Below, in pieces: positions 44,416 to 53,469 of a stretch of DNA of 64,000 nt; the stretch's first letter is position 1; every line of letters begins with the position of its first letter. Source of the stretch: Duganella sp. Leaf126 (GTDB taxonomy: Bacteria > Pseudomonadota > Gammaproteobacteria > Burkholderiales > Burkholderiaceae_D); NCBI RefSeq assembly GCF_001423125.1, contig NZ_LMNW01000031.1, positions 120,528 through 184,527 on the forward strand. The letters run 5' to 3'. Both the position numbers and the translations under genes were made by a program. The notes under the pieces were generated by a model, which had not been told where the DNA came from, did not search any database, and saw only the letters and a program-made list of their open reading frames with translations.

Positions 44416-45537
44416 ATGCAAAAACTACCTCTTCTCGGCAACATCACGCCGGCGCAGTTCCTGCGCGACTACTGGCACAAGAAGCCCCTGCTGATCCGTA
44501 ACGCCATCCCCGGCTTCAAGCCGCTGCTGACGCTCGACGCACTGGTGCAACTGGCCTCCACCAACCATGCCGAATCGCGCCTGATCACGGCGGTCGACGG
44601 CCAGTGGGACATGCAGCACGGTCCGCTGGAAAAGCTGCCTGCGCGCAGCGAACGCGAATGGACCATGCTGGTCCAGGGCGTCAACCTGTTCGATGCCGGC
44701 GCCGACGCGCTGCTGCGCCAGTTCCGCTTCCTGCCCGACGCGCGCCTGGACGACCTGATGATCAGCTTTGCCACCGATGGCGGCGGCGTCGGTCCCCACT
44801 TCGATTCCTACGACGTGTTCCTGCTGCAGGCCCAGGGTCAGCGCCGCTGGCGCATCGGCCCGCAAAAGGACCTGAGCCTGATCGAAGGCCTGCCGCTGAA
44901 AATCCTGGCCAACTTCACGCCGGACCAGGAGTTCGTGCTCGAACCGGGCGACATGCTGTACCTGCCGCCCCACTACGCCCACGACGGCGTGGCCATCGGC
45001 GACTGCCAGACCTATTCGATCGGCTTCCGCTCGCCGTCGTACCAGGAACTGGGCGAAGGCTTCCTGCAGTTCATGGCCGACTCGATCGACCTGCCGGGCC
45101 GCTACGCCGATCCGGAACTGCAGGCGACCGCCAAGCCGGCCGAGATTCCGCGCCACATGCTCGACACCATCATCGAGGAGATGAACAAGGTGCGCTTCAC
45201 CGAGGACGACATCACGATCTTCCTCGGCGAATACCTGTCCGAGCCCAAGCACAACGTCTTTTTCACCGGCCCCGCCAAGCCGCTCACGTTTGGCAAGTTC
45301 GGCGACGCGGTGGCGAAAAAAGGGCTGGTTCTCTCGCGCAAGACGCAGATGCTGTACCGCGGCAAGAACGTCTTCATCAACGGCGAGTCGTTCGGCGTCG
45401 GCCGTGCCGACAAGACCACCCTGGAGCTGCTGGCCAACCAGCGCGCCCTGACCGGCGCGCAGTTCGGCGCCGCCTCGGAAGACGTGCTCGAAGCGCTGTA
45501 CACGTGGTACCAGGATGGCTGGGTGGAACTCGGTTAA
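44416..45537 (+). CDS. roxA: JmjC/cupin 2-oxoglutarate oxygenase, RoxA (YcfD)-like ribosomal protein hydroxylase (373 aa)
   Basis: This is an iron(II)/2-oxoglutarate oxygenase of the YcfD group; the E. coli member hydroxylates an Arg of ribosomal protein L16. The iron triad is His128 and Asp130 (GPHFDSYDVFLLQ) with His189 (YLPPHYAHDG), in the same layout as E. coli His125, Asp127 and His187. A winged-helix-like C-terminal domain (about 230-373) follows the cupin, as in RoxA. The start is at the TATAAT described separately, with no ribosome site. L16 as substrate is by family. Confidence 0.9.
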   Translation: MQKLPLLGNITPAQFLRDYWHKKPLLIRNAIPGFKPLLTLDALVQLASTNHAESRLITAVDGQWDMQHGPLEKLPARSEREWTMLVQGVNLFDAGADALLRQFRFLPDARLDDLMISFATDGGGVGPHFDSYDVFLLQAQGQRRWRIGPQKDLSLIEGLPLKILANFTPDQEFVLEPGDMLYLPPHYAHDGVAIGDCQTYSIGFRSPSYQELGEGFLQFMADSIDLPGRYADPELQATAKPAEIPRHMLDTIIEEMNKVRFTEDDITIFLGEYLSEPKHNVFFTGPAKPLTFGKFGDAVAKKGLVLSRKTQMLYRGKNVFINGESFGVGRADKTTLELLANQRALTGAQFGAASEDVLEALYTWYQDGWVELG

Positions 45538-45778
45538 GCACGGAAACGGCTGGCGTGGGGTGTTGGCTACGAATTATTACAATTTGTCTTGCAATAAGTG
45601 TGCGCTTGATAACAAACCGGACTGGACTCTTAGCAAGTTCCGAGTAAAATGCCAATGTTCTGGCGAAAGCTGGTGACGACTTAGTGCGGACGTTTTGTGG
45701 ATCGAATTTAAATGTTGCGGTATCGCAAAATTGTTCGGTGAACAGGATGTTGTCCTATTGCGACGCACTAAAAATCGC

Positions 45779-45784
45779 TATAAT
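45779..45784 (+). promoter_or_regulatory. Probable promoter of the Ala-rich lipoprotein gene (-10 TATAAT)
   Basis: This is a consensus TATAAT, with TTGCGA at 45758-45763 as a possible -35 at a short 15-base spacing. It lies about 140 bases before the start codon. Confidence 0.55.
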
Positions 45785-45859
45785 ATTCGGTTAGGAAGTT
45801 TCCGTTGTCTGGCAGGCACCATTCAGGTACGAAAGCCTTCGAAGACGACCTAATGAGCG

Positions 45860-45877
45860 ATAATTACCGGTAATTAT
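45860..45877. promoter_or_regulatory. 18-bp perfect palindrome in the lipoprotein leader
   Basis: ATAATTACC and GGTAATTAT form a perfect 18-bp inverted repeat without spacer, 45 bases before the lipoprotein start codon and downstream of the proposed promoter. It could bind a dimeric regulator as DNA; as RNA it lacks a loop and would fold less well. Confidence 0.6.
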
Positions 45878-45922
45878 TCATCGCAACACTGTGTTTAAAT
45901 TTGAATTAACTAAGGAAAACAA

Positions 45923-46183
45923 ATGAAAAAATCCCTGCTGATCGCTTCCCTGCTGGCCGTAGCTGCTCTGACCGCTTGCTCGAAAAAAGAAGAAGCTCCT
46001 GTTGCTCCAGCTCCAGTAGCTGCTCCAGAAGCCGCTCCAGTTGTGACCCCAGCTCCAGCTGCTGACGCTGCTGCTGCTCCAGCTGCTGCTGACGCTGCTG
46101 CTGCCGCTTCGCAAGCTGCTTCGGCCGCTGCTGACGCAGCTGCTGCTGCTTCGACCGCCGCTTCGGCTGCTGCTTCGAAGTAA
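45923..46183 (+). CDS. Small Ala-rich lipoprotein (86 aa)
   Basis: The lipobox LTAC places the lipidated Cys at residue 19, followed by SKKEEAPVAP. The rest is almost only Ala with Pro, Asp and Ser: first a Pro/Ala part (about 26-55), then an Ala-rich helix with Asp and Ser at steps that suggest a coiled-coil or Lpp-like rod. Codons are strikingly biased to GCT and CCA/CCT, unlike the GC-ending codons of all neighbours, as is typical for very highly expressed genes. AAGGAA precedes the ATG and a strong terminator follows. The function is unknown; a major outer-membrane spacer or structural lipoprotein is the best guess. Confidence 0.9.
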   Translation: MKKSLLIASLLAVAALTACSKKEEAPVAPAPVAAPEAAPVVTPAPAADAAAAPAAADAAAAASQAASAAADAAAAASTAASAAASK

Positions 46184-46201
46184 TTCGACAGCATTATAAA
46201 G

Positions 46202-46226
46202 ACCGGCCTGCGGGCCGGTTTTTTTT
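46202..46226 (+). terminator. Terminator of the Ala-rich lipoprotein gene
   Basis: ACCGGCC (46202-46208) pairs with GGCCGGT (46213-46219) around TGCG, and eight T cover 46219-46226. It is a compact, strong intrinsic terminator 19 bases after the stop codon. Confidence 0.95.
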
Positions 46227-46261
46227 CGCCTGGGTTTTTATAAGGCCAATAACCAGGACAT

Positions 46262-46286
46262 AAAAAAACCGGCGCGAGGCCGGTTT
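46262..46286 (-). terminator. Terminator of the dapA-bamC operon (possibly bidirectional)
   Basis: AAACCGGC (46266-46273) pairs with GCCGGTTT (46279-46286). On the minus strand the stem is followed by a T run over 46268-46262; on the plus strand ATTTTTTT follows. It can therefore stop transcription from both sides and backs up the lipoprotein terminator. Confidence 0.9.
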
Positions 46287-46306
46287 ATTTTTTTGCAGTG
46301 CATTAT

Positions 46307-47497
46307 TTATTTCAACTGGTCGTACAGCACGCTCATGATCTTGTCGCCGACCGGGGTGGCTTCCGGTGCGCCGGCATTGGTGAGCACGGTAACGGTGCTG
46401 GTGCTGGCCTCGCCGGCCTTGACCTGGATCCGGTAACGCTGGGCTTCCTTGTCCGCCTCCGAGGTCGAACCCCAGCTGAACAGCTTGCTGAAGAAACCTT
46501 TGCTCTCGGCGGTATCGTCCACGTAGCGCACGAAATAGGTGCCGGTGGTGCGGTCGCGGTCTTCCACCGTGAAGCCGGCGCGGTCCAGCGCCAGGCCCAC
46601 GCGGCGCCAGGCGCGGTCGAAGCCCTCGTCCACCTGCACGTAACGGGCGGCGCCGGTGCCGACCAGCGACGCGTGCTGCGGCTGCACCACGGCCGAATCG
46701 ACGGCAGCCTTGACGGTCGGCGCATCTTTCTTGACGTCGCCGTTGCCGAGGCGGGTCATCAGCTTGGCCAGCAATTCCGCTTCCAGGCCCGGATCGTTGG
46801 GGCGCGCGGTCCAGATCGCGGTTTCCTTCTGGGCGCCCTGCAGCACTTCCTGCACGCCGCGGTGGCTGATATAGATCTCGCTGGAGCCGTCGGCGCGGCG
46901 CTCGATGCGGGTACGGAACTTGTCGCGCTCGCCGGTCGAATAGGCCGAATCGAATACCTTGCCGATCGTGCTGCGGATGAAGTCCTGCGGGATCTTGGCG
47001 CGGTTTTCGGTCCACTCGGTTTCCATGATGCCTGCCGCCGGCACTTCCTGCGCCAGCTTGAAGCCCGAATCTTCCCAGAACTGGGTCAGCTGCGGCCACA
47101 GCTGTTCCGGGGTCTGCTTGACGACCAGCCAGCGCTGGTTGCCGTCGCGCTCGACCTTGATGTCGTTGATCGACGTCGGCACCACGGTGCCGGCGGCCGG
47201 CTGGCCCGGCGCCACGGCGGCGCCATCGGCAACGGCAGCGGCCGAGCGCGCGGCGTTATAGCCGGACGCGGTGGCCACGCCATTGCTCGAATCGGACTGG
47301 GCGTAACGGCTGTCTTTTTGCAGCTGGGTCAGATCGGGCGGCACGTCGAGCGGTGTGGCCTTTTTGGCGCCCTTGTAATCGACCTTGTCGTTGCCGATGA
47401 CGGAACTGATCATGCCGCAACCGGTCAGGCTGGCCATCAAGGCACCGGTCACCAGCACGCGCTGGGAAGTGGTAAAAGCTGTCTTGCGAATAGTCAT
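46307..47497 (-). CDS. bamC: Outer-membrane assembly lipoprotein BamC (396 aa)
   Basis: BamC is an accessory lipoprotein of the beta-barrel assembly (BAM) machine. A lipobox (MASLTGCG) closes the signal peptide. An unstructured N-terminal part (KKATPLDVPPDLTQLQ) is followed by two helix-grip domains (about 115-220 and 285-390). PPDLTQ is the typical segment that binds BamD. Start 47497 (MTIRKTAF) is chosen because the signal peptide begins there; 11 more codons are open upstream. It follows dapA by 54 bases, the same order as dapA-nlpB in E. coli. Confidence 0.93.
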   Translation of the reverse strand: MTIRKTAFTTSQRVLVTGALMASLTGCGMISSVIGNDKVDYKGAKKATPLDVPPDLTQLQKDSRYAQSDSSNGVATASGYNAARSAAAVADGAAVAPGQPAAGTVVPTSINDIKVERDGNQRWLVVKQTPEQLWPQLTQFWEDSGFKLAQEVPAAGIMETEWTENRAKIPQDFIRSTIGKVFDSAYSTGERDKFRTRIERRADGSSEIYISHRGVQEVLQGAQKETAIWTARPNDPGLEAELLAKLMTRLGNGDVKKDAPTVKAAVDSAVVQPQHASLVGTGAARYVQVDEGFDRAWRRVGLALDRAGFTVEDRDRTTGTYFVRYVDDTAESKGFFSKLFSWGSTSEADKEAQRYRIQVKAGEASTSTVTVLTNAGAPEATPVGDKIMSVLYDQLK

Positions 47498-47551
47498 GTA
47501 TTTATATGCAGCAAAAGTTAATCCCGGCAATTCGGGACGGGATGCTTCTTC

Positions 47552-48439
47552 TCAACCAGGTGATGACAGGACGCCCGCTTCGCGCAGCGCTGCACGCACG
47601 GCTGCGTGGCACTCGTCCGCGAGCGGCACCAGCGGCAGACGTATGCCGGCCGGCATCTTGCCCATCTCGGCCAGCGCCCATTTGACCGGCACCGGGTTCG
47701 GCTCGATGAACAGCTTCTGGTGCAGCGGGAACATCTGGTTGTTGAGCGGCACGGCCTTGGCGACATCGCCGGCGATGGCCGCCGCGCACATCTGCGCCAT
47801 GGTGCGCGGCATGACGTTGGCGGTAACCGAGATATTGCCGGCGCCGCCAGCGAGCATCAGCGCCATGGCCGTGGGGTCGTCGCCCGAGTACACGGCAAAC
47901 CCTGCCGGCGCCAGGCGCAGCAGGTCGAAACCGCGCGCGATATTGCCGGTTGCATCCTTGACGCCGACGATGTTGGGGATCTCGGCCAGACGCAGGATGG
48001 TGTCGTTGCTCATGTCGGCCACGGTACGGCCCGGCACGTTGTACAGGATCACCGGCAGATCGACCGCTTCGGCGATCGCCTTGAAGTGCTGGAACATGCC
48101 CTCTTGCGTGGGACGGTTGTAGTAAGGGACCACCTGCAGCGTGGCGTCGGCGCCGGCTTCCTTGGCAAAACGGGCCAGCTTGATCGCCTCGGCAGTGGAG
48201 TTGCCGCCGGCGCCGGCGATGATCGGGATGCGGCCGTTGGCATGGGTCACCGTTGCCTTGATCAGTGCGCAATGTTCTTCCACGCTGACGGTGGCCGATT
48301 CGCCGGTGGTGCCGGCGATGACGATGCTGTCCGTACCTTCGGCGATGTGCCAGTCGATCAGCTTGTTCAACCCATCGAAGTCCAGACTACCGTCCGCGTG
48401 CATCGGAGTGACGATTGCTACTATGCTGCCCTTGATCAT
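47552..48439 (-). CDS. dapA: 4-hydroxy-tetrahydrodipicolinate synthase (295 aa)
   Basis: This enzyme condenses pyruvate with aspartate semialdehyde in lysine and peptidoglycan precursor synthesis. The Schiff-base Lys is in [10 protein letters not shown], the Tyr in [10 protein letters not shown] and the Thr pair in IAGTTGES. Start 48439 ([13 protein letters not shown]) makes these Lys161, Tyr133 and Thr44, exactly as in the E. coli enzyme; an ATG five codons earlier (48454) is possible. Neither has a strong ribosome site. It is first in the dapA-bamC operon. Confidence 0.97.
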   Translation of the reverse strand: MIKGSIVAIVTPMHADGSLDFDGLNKLIDWHIAEGTDSIVIAGTTGESATVSVEEHCALIKATVTHANGRIPIIAGAGGNSTAEAIKLARFAKEAGADATLQVVPYYNRPTQEGMFQHFKAIAEAVDLPVILYNVPGRTVADMSNDTILRLAEIPNIVGVKDATGNIARGFDLLRLAPAGFAVYSGDDPTAMALMLAGGAGNISVTANVMPRTMAQMCAAAIAGDVAKAVPLNNQMFPLHQKLFIEPNPVPVKWALAEMGKMPAGIRLPLVPLADECHAAVRAALREAGVLSSPG

Positions 48440-48545
48440 AGGAAATAACTGCATAAAGTATTAAAACAACGATTGTAGACGATGACTCGCCGGTATGGTG
48501 CTTTTCGCGCTGTTACAAACATAAATTCGAGGCAATCCCGGCAGT

Positions 48546-49094
48546 TCACAGCGGCGGCAGCAGCGCCGCCGAGCGCGGAAATCCGGGCTTCACGGCGCAC
48601 AGGCGCTGCACCATGGCCGGCTTGGGGACCTGGGTGACGCCATCCTCGTAAGCGACCACCCGCAGGCCGTGCTCGGCCGCCAGCGCCAGCAATTCGCCCG
48701 GCTGCAGCAGGAAATCGGGGTTCGACGGCTTGCCGAACTGGGCATTACCTTCGGCAAAGGTCTCGTAGATCAGCACCCCGTTTGGGGCCAGGCTGGCCAG
48801 CATGTCCGCCATCAGCGGACGGTGCAGATAATTGGTGACCACGATGCCGGCAAAGCGCCCGGGACCGAACGGCCAGACTGCGCCCGGCTCCTCGAGATCG
48901 ATCGGCGTGGTGGTGATGCCGGGGCCGGCAGCTTCCAGCAGGGCTTCCGGGTTGCCGTCGAGCGCCAGCACGGCGTGGCCGAGCGTGACCATGTGGCGCG
49001 CATGGCGGCCCTTGCCGCAGGCGAGGTCCAGCACTTCGCCGCCGGGAACCAGCGGGGCGTAGCGTTGTACCCAGGGGGAAATGGTGTCGCTCAT
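48546..49094 (-). CDS. Class I SAM-dependent methyltransferase (182 aa)
   Basis: This is a small Rossmann-fold methyltransferase. Motif I is VLDLACGKGRHARHM, then AVLALDGNPEALLEA (acidic end of strand two) and FAGIVVTNYLHRPL (motif IV region), resembling the TehB group. The substrate is unknown. It lies about 100 bases upstream of dapA and 30 bases downstream of an M50 protease gene on the same strand, so it may belong to the operon of the latter. Confidence 0.88.
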   Translation of the reverse strand: MSDTISPWVQRYAPLVPGGEVLDLACGKGRHARHMVTLGHAVLALDGNPEALLEAAGPGITTTPIDLEEPGAVWPFGPGRFAGIVVTNYLHRPLMADMLASLAPNGVLIYETFAEGNAQFGKPSNPDFLLQPGELLALAAEHGLRVVAYEDGVTQVPKPAMVQRLCAVKPGFPRSAALLPPL

Positions 49095-49124
49095 GGTGTC
49101 TCTACGATATCGGTCGCGGCGCGC

Positions 49125-49799
49125 TTACTGCAACAGCCAGATCAGCGGCAGGACCAGCAGGTGAAAAATGCTCTGCACGAAGTGCATGCCCTGGATGAGC
49201 ACGCCGTCGAGCAGGTCGAAATACAGCATCAGGACCAGCGCGATGAACACGAGCATGCTGAACCGCTCGATCTGCGCATAGCGGCGCGCCAGCGGCAGCG
49301 GCAACAAGCCGGTGACGATGCGGCCGCCATCGAGCGGCGGCAGCGGAATCAGGTTGAATACCAACATGGCCGAGTTGACGCCAATGCCGGCGCGCGCCAT
49401 CAGCACGAAGAAATCGTCCTGGTCTAGGTGCAGCAGATAGATGAAGATCACCCACAGCGCCATCCAGCCCAGGCCCATGGCAAAATTGGCGCCCGGCCCG
49501 GCGGCGGCGACGAACGCCATGTGCTTGCGCGGATTGCGCAGGCGCTCGTAGGCGACCGGCACCGGCTTGGCATAACCGAGCGGGGGAAATTTCATCAGCG
49601 CCAGCATCAGCGGCAGCAGGATGGTGCCGAACAGGTCGATATGGCGCGCCGGATTGACGCTCAGTCGCCCCTGGTCCGCTGCCGTGGAGTCGCCGAAATA
49701 GCGGGCCACATAGCCATGCGCCGCCTCGTGCAGTGAAATCGCAAACAGAACCGGAATCGCGTAGACCGTCGCGGTCCGGATGATGGTGTCAATGTCCAT
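49125..49799 (-). CDS. Site-2 protease family (M50) membrane metalloprotease (224 aa)
   Basis: This is an intramembrane zinc protease. The zinc motif is HEAAH (FAISLHEAAHGYVARYFG) in the first membrane segment, with the third ligand in NLIPLPPLDGGRI. Four to five further segments are visible. It is a short M50 member without PDZ domain; its substrate is unknown. It is followed by the methyltransferase and preceded by a Sua5/YciO gene, an arrangement I recall as common in betaproteobacteria. Confidence 0.9.
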   Translation of the reverse strand: MDIDTIIRTATVYAIPVLFAISLHEAAHGYVARYFGDSTAADQGRLSVNPARHIDLFGTILLPLMLALMKFPPLGYAKPVPVAYERLRNPRKHMAFVAAAGPGANFAMGLGWMALWVIFIYLLHLDQDDFFVLMARAGIGVNSAMLVFNLIPLPPLDGGRIVTGLLPLPLARRYAQIERFSMLVFIALVLMLYFDLLDGVLIQGMHFVQSIFHLLVLPLIWLLQ

Positions 49800-49882
49800 G
49801 AGGCAGGATTCTATCAGACGCGCCGCGCGGGATTCGGAGCGATGGCAGCCGCCGGCGCGGCCCCGCCAGGTTCAGCCGCGCT

Positions 49883-50506
49883 CTACAGGCCAAAGACCGA
49901 CGCATCGCCCCGCCCTTGTCGCACCAGCTCGGCCTCGGGACCGGTCAGGTCGATCACGGTGGTCGGCTCCATGCTGCAGGCGCCGCCGTCGATCACCAGT
50001 TCGAGCTGCTTGCCGAGGCGCGCGCAGATGGTGTCGGCATCGTTCAGCGCCTCGGTCTCGTCCGGCATGATCAGCGTGGTGCCGAGCAGCGGCTGCGCCA
50101 GTTCGGCCAGCAGGGCGTTGATGATGGCGTCTTCGGGCACGCGCAGGCCGATGGTCTTGCGCGACGGATGGCTCAAACGGCGCGGCACCACCTTGGTCGC
50201 CTCGAGAATGAAGGTGAACGGCCCGGGCGTGGCTGCCTTCAGCAGGCGGAACTGGCGGTTATCGACGCGCGCGTACACGCCCAGCTCGCTCAAATCGCGG
50301 CACAGCAGGGTCAGGTGATGCTTTTCGTCGATGCTGCGCAGGCGCCGCAGCCGCTCCACCGCGCCCTTGTCGTCGAGGTGGCAGACCAGCGCATAGCTGG
50401 AGTCGGTCGGCACGGCGACGATGCCGCCGCCGTGGATGATCTGTGCGGCCTGCTTGATCAGGCGCGCTTGCGGGTTGACGGGATGGATCTGGAAAAATTG
50501 GCTCAT
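49883..50506 (-). CDS. Sua5/YciO/YrdC-family protein (207 aa)
   Basis: The YrdC fold binds RNA and makes threonylcarbamoyl-AMP for tRNA t6A in TsaC/Sua5; the YciO branch is less active. Here MSQFFQIHPVNPQARL, then GGIVAVPTDSSYALVC and KHHLTLLCRDLSELG match the YciO-like subgroup, which begins in this way; GLRVPEDAII and STMEPTTV-like text (SMEPTTVIDL) complete the fold. The genuine TsaC may be elsewhere. It is 11 bases upstream of nothing coding on its strand other than the htpX gene end, so co-transcription with htpX is likely. Confidence 0.88.
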   Translation of the reverse strand: MSQFFQIHPVNPQARLIKQAAQIIHGGGIVAVPTDSSYALVCHLDDKGAVERLRRLRSIDEKHHLTLLCRDLSELGVYARVDNRQFRLLKAATPGPFTFILEATKVVPRRLSHPSRKTIGLRVPEDAIINALLAELAQPLLGTTLIMPDETEALNDADTICARLGKQLELVIDGGACSMEPTTVIDLTGPEAELVRQGRGDASVFGL

Positions 50507-50517
50507 GGTGGTGACAA

Positions 50518-51396
50518 TCAGGCGCGCAGGTTTTGCAGCGCGGCGATACGTTCTTCAAACGGCGGATGGGTGGAGAACAGGGCGCTCCAGCCACGGCCAC
50601 TGGTAATGCCGGCCGCCGCGATCGATTGCGGCAAGGCGCCGGGGGGCACGCCGTTCAGGCGCGCCAGCGCGTGCTGCATCGGCGCGGTGCTGCCCAGCAG
50701 GCGGGCCGAGCCGGCGTCGGCGCGGAATTCGCGCTGGCGCGAGAACCAGGCCACGATCAGCGACGCGGCCAGGCCGAAAATCAGTTCGCACACGAACACG
50801 GTCACCATGTAGCCGACGCCCACGCCCTGGCGGTCGGTATTCTTGAGCAACACCTTGTCGACAAAAAAGCCGACCACGCGCGCCAGGAACACCACGAAGG
50901 TATTGACCACGCCCTGGATCAGGGTCATGGTGACCATGTCGCCGTTGGCGATGTGGGCCACCTCGTGACCGAGCACGGCTTCCACTTCCTGCTGGTTCAT
51001 GTTCTGCAGCAGGCCGGTGGAGACGGCCACCAGCGCCGAATTCTTGAACGCACCGGTGGCAAACGCATTCGGTTCGCCGTCGTACACGGCCACCTCGGGC
51101 ATGCCGATGCCGGCCCGCTCGGACAGCTGGCGCACGGTATTGAGCAGCCACGCTTCGGTCGCATTGGCCGGCTGGCCGATCACGCGCGCGCCGGTCGACC
51201 ACTTGGCCATCGGCTTGCTGATCAACAGCGAAAAGATCGCGCCGGTAAAGCCTACCACCAGCGAAAACGCCAGCAGGCTGCCCAGTTGCAGCGTATTGCC
51301 GGCGCCGGGACGGCCGATCCCCAGCAGCGACAGGACGATGGACAGCACCAGCATCACGGCCAGGTTGGTGGCGATAAAGAGGACGATACGTTTCAT
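50518..51396 (-). CDS. htpX: Membrane zinc protease HtpX (292 aa)
   Basis: HtpX degrades misfolded inner-membrane proteins. Two N-terminal membrane segments (about 5-25 and 38-58) are followed by the zinc motif [14 protein letters not shown], two more segments, and the third ligand region [16 protein letters not shown]. Length and order are as in E. coli. GGAGA before ATG 51396 supports the start. Confidence 0.96.
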   Translation of the reverse strand: MKRIVLFIATNLAVMLVLSIVLSLLGIGRPGAGNTLQLGSLLAFSLVVGFTGAIFSLLISKPMAKWSTGARVIGQPANATEAWLLNTVRQLSERAGIGMPEVAVYDGEPNAFATGAFKNSALVAVSTGLLQNMNQQEVEAVLGHEVAHIANGDMVTMTLIQGVVNTFVVFLARVVGFFVDKVLLKNTDRQGVGVGYMVTVFVCELIFGLAASLIVAWFSRQREFRADAGSARLLGSTAPMQHALARLNGVPPGALPQSIAAAGITSGRGWSALFSTHPPFEERIAALQNLRA

Positions 51397-51504
51397 GGTG
51401 TTTTTCTCCGTGCGGACGAGTTTGCCCAGATCATAAAGTATGACCGGCTTGACGCAAAATCAAGAGGCGACGGTGAAGATCGGTCAAACGGCCGTGAAAG
51501 CCGG

Positions 51505-52338
51505 TCAGAACCAGTCGTGCCACACGGGCGTGACATTGGCCGGCAGCGGCGGCAGCGCGGCGAAATCGACGCGCGACTCGCCCGGCGCATGGAAGTCCGA
51601 GCCGCGCGAGGCCAGGAAGCCGTAGTAGTTGGCCAGCTGCGCATACTCGGGATACTGGTCCGGCGTATGGCTGCCGGTGACCACCTCGATGGCGGCGCCC
51701 CCGAGCTGCCTGAATTCGTCGAACAGCTGGCCCTGGGCCAGCTGGCTGAAGCGGTAGCGGCCCGGGTGGGCGATCACGGCCACGCCGCCTGCCGCGCGGA
51801 TCCAGCCGACCGTTTCGGCCAGCGTGCCCCAGGCATGGGGCACATAGCCGGGCCGCCCTTCGGACAGGTATTTGCGGAACACTTCCGCGATGTTGGCGCA
51901 GGCGCCGATCTCGACCAGGTAGCGGGCGAAATGGGTGCGCGACATCAGGTCGGGATTGCCGACATATTTCAAGGCGCCCTCGTAGGCGCCGTCGATGCCG
52001 GCCGCAGCCAGCTGGCACGCAATCTCGCGGGCCCGGTGGTCGCGCCCGGAGCGGATGCGCGCCAGGCCGGCCGTCAGCACCGGGTGCTGCTCGTCGATCT
52101 GCAGGCCGACGATGTGCACGGTTTCACTGGCCCAGGTGATCGAGATTTCCACGCCGGTCACGAAGCGCATGCCCTGCTCGGCCGCCGCTGCGCGCGCATC
52201 GGCAATGCCGCCCACCTCGTCGTGGTCGGTCAGCGCCCACACGTCCACGCCGCCCTGGCGCGCATGGGCGGCCACCGCCTGCGGCGTCATGACGCCGTCG
52301 GAAACGTTGGAGTGGCAGTGCAGATCGACTTTGAGCAT
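51505..52338 (-). CDS. PHP-domain phosphoesterase, YciV/RNase AM type (277 aa)
   Basis: PHP fold with metal ligands in VDLHCHSNVSDG, WALTDHDEVGGI, TGVEISITW, VIAHPGRYRF and GSDFHAPGES. Relatives hydrolyse 3',5'-nucleoside bisphosphates and trim 5' ends of RNA. Start 52338 (MLKVDLHCHS) is the family start; the open frame running on to 54027 is shadow. It is on the same strand as htpX with a 108-base gap. Confidence 0.92.
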   Translation of the reverse strand: MLKVDLHCHSNVSDGVMTPQAVAAHARQGGVDVWALTDHDEVGGIADARAAAAEQGMRFVTGVEISITWASETVHIVGLQIDEQHPVLTAGLARIRSGRDHRAREIACQLAAAGIDGAYEGALKYVGNPDLMSRTHFARYLVEIGACANIAEVFRKYLSEGRPGYVPHAWGTLAETVGWIRAAGGVAVIAHPGRYRFSQLAQGQLFDEFRQLGGAAIEVVTGSHTPDQYPEYAQLANYYGFLASRGSDFHAPGESRVDFAALPPLPANVTPVWHDWF

Positions 52339-52409
52339 GGAAAGTTTTTTGACGGTTGAGCGTTCATTGTACGCTGCCTGCGCGATTTTCACCGCAGCGG
52401 CACGTCGGA

Positions 52410-53294
52410 CTAGTCCGCCAGAAAATCCTCGATCAGGCGCGCCAGCGCGGCCGGCTGGTCGTGGTGCAACATGTGGCCGGCGCCGACGAGGGTGGCGCGC
52501 TGCAAATGGCGCAGGTGGCCGAGGCGGCGGTCGAGTTCGCCCCGCCCTGCCGGTTGCGCACCGAGCCAGTCCCACATATTGGTCTGGTCCGCTTCCACCC
52601 ACAGCACCGGCGCGGTGATGGCGTCCCAGCAGGCCAGCACGTCTTCCACGTGATACGGCAAGGGGCCGGCCTGCTTGTGGACCGGGTCGCCAAGGATGTC
52701 CCACTGGCCGGCGGCGTTCTGCGCCGCCCAGTGCTGCGCCAGGAACGCCGCCTTCTCGTCGGACAGGCGCGGATTGGTCTTTTGCAGGCGCGCCGCCACG
52801 GCGGCGAGCGTCGGATAGCTGCGCAGTTCCGGCTGCTGCTGCAGGCCTTCGAGCCACTGGGCATAGCGGCCCGGGGTCTGCTCGGGACGGTGCGCGCGCA
52901 GGCCCGCGCCTTCCAGGTTGATCAGCTTGCGGATACGCTCGGGCCGGGCGCCCGCGTACAGGCCCACCACGTTGCCACCCATGCTGTGACCGAGCAGGTT
53001 GATCGCCTGCCCCGGCGCATAGTGACGCACGATGGCGTCGAGGTCGGCCAGGTAGTCGGGGAACCAGTAGGTATCGGCGCCGCTGCGCTGCGACAGGCCG
53101 AAGCCGCGCCAGTCCGGCGCGATCACGTGCCAGTCGCCCTGCAGGGCATCGACCACGAACTGGAACGAAGCGCCCACGTCCATCCAGCCATGCAGCATGA
53201 ACATCTTGGATGCGCCTTCGCGCCCCCAGTGGCGGATGTGGCTGCGCAGGCCACGTATGGTCAGAAACTCGGAACGCGACGGCGTATAGGTCAT
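52410..53294 (-). CDS. Alpha/beta hydrolase (294 aa)
   Basis: Serine hydrolase fold. The oxyanion region is FMLHGWMDVGASF, the nucleophile elbow LLGHSMGGNVVG (Ser), the acid probably Asp in VLWVEADQTN, and the final His in VGAGHMLHHDQP. The substrate is unknown. Start 53294 gives the usual short N-terminus; a frame open to 53558 is not supported. It lies 71 bases upstream of the PHP gene and diverges from hslO. Confidence 0.9.
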   Translation of the reverse strand: MTYTPSRSEFLTIRGLRSHIRHWGREGASKMFMLHGWMDVGASFQFVVDALQGDWHVIAPDWRGFGLSQRSGADTYWFPDYLADLDAIVRHYAPGQAINLLGHSMGGNVVGLYAGARPERIRKLINLEGAGLRAHRPEQTPGRYAQWLEGLQQQPELRSYPTLAAVAARLQKTNPRLSDEKAAFLAQHWAAQNAAGQWDILGDPVHKQAGPLPYHVEDVLACWDAITAPVLWVEADQTNMWDWLGAQPAGRGELDRRLGHLRHLQRATLVGAGHMLHHDQPAALARLIEDFLAD

Positions 53295-53469
53295 GGTGTG
53301 CCTTGAAAATGAGAAGTCCGGCGCAACATCGAAGGATTGCTGGCCGCAGATGACGCGCAACGCGACGATGCAAAATAATAGCACGACCGTTCGCTGCGAG
53401 GGTGCGCCCTGCGCCAGCGTAAAATAGCGACCCGCACCAACACGCCGCCAACCCAGACTGGATACCCCT

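Larger units (their letters stand above)
45541..45922 (+). other. AT-rich upstream region and long leader of the Ala-rich lipoprotein gene
   Basis: This stretch of 382 bases has no gene. It contains a TATAAT at 45779-45784 (separate entry), a palindrome at 45860-45877 and AAGGAA just before ATG 45923. If the promoter is right, the transcript has a leader of about 130 bases. Base composition is clearly more AT-rich than the surrounding genes. Confidence 0.6.
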
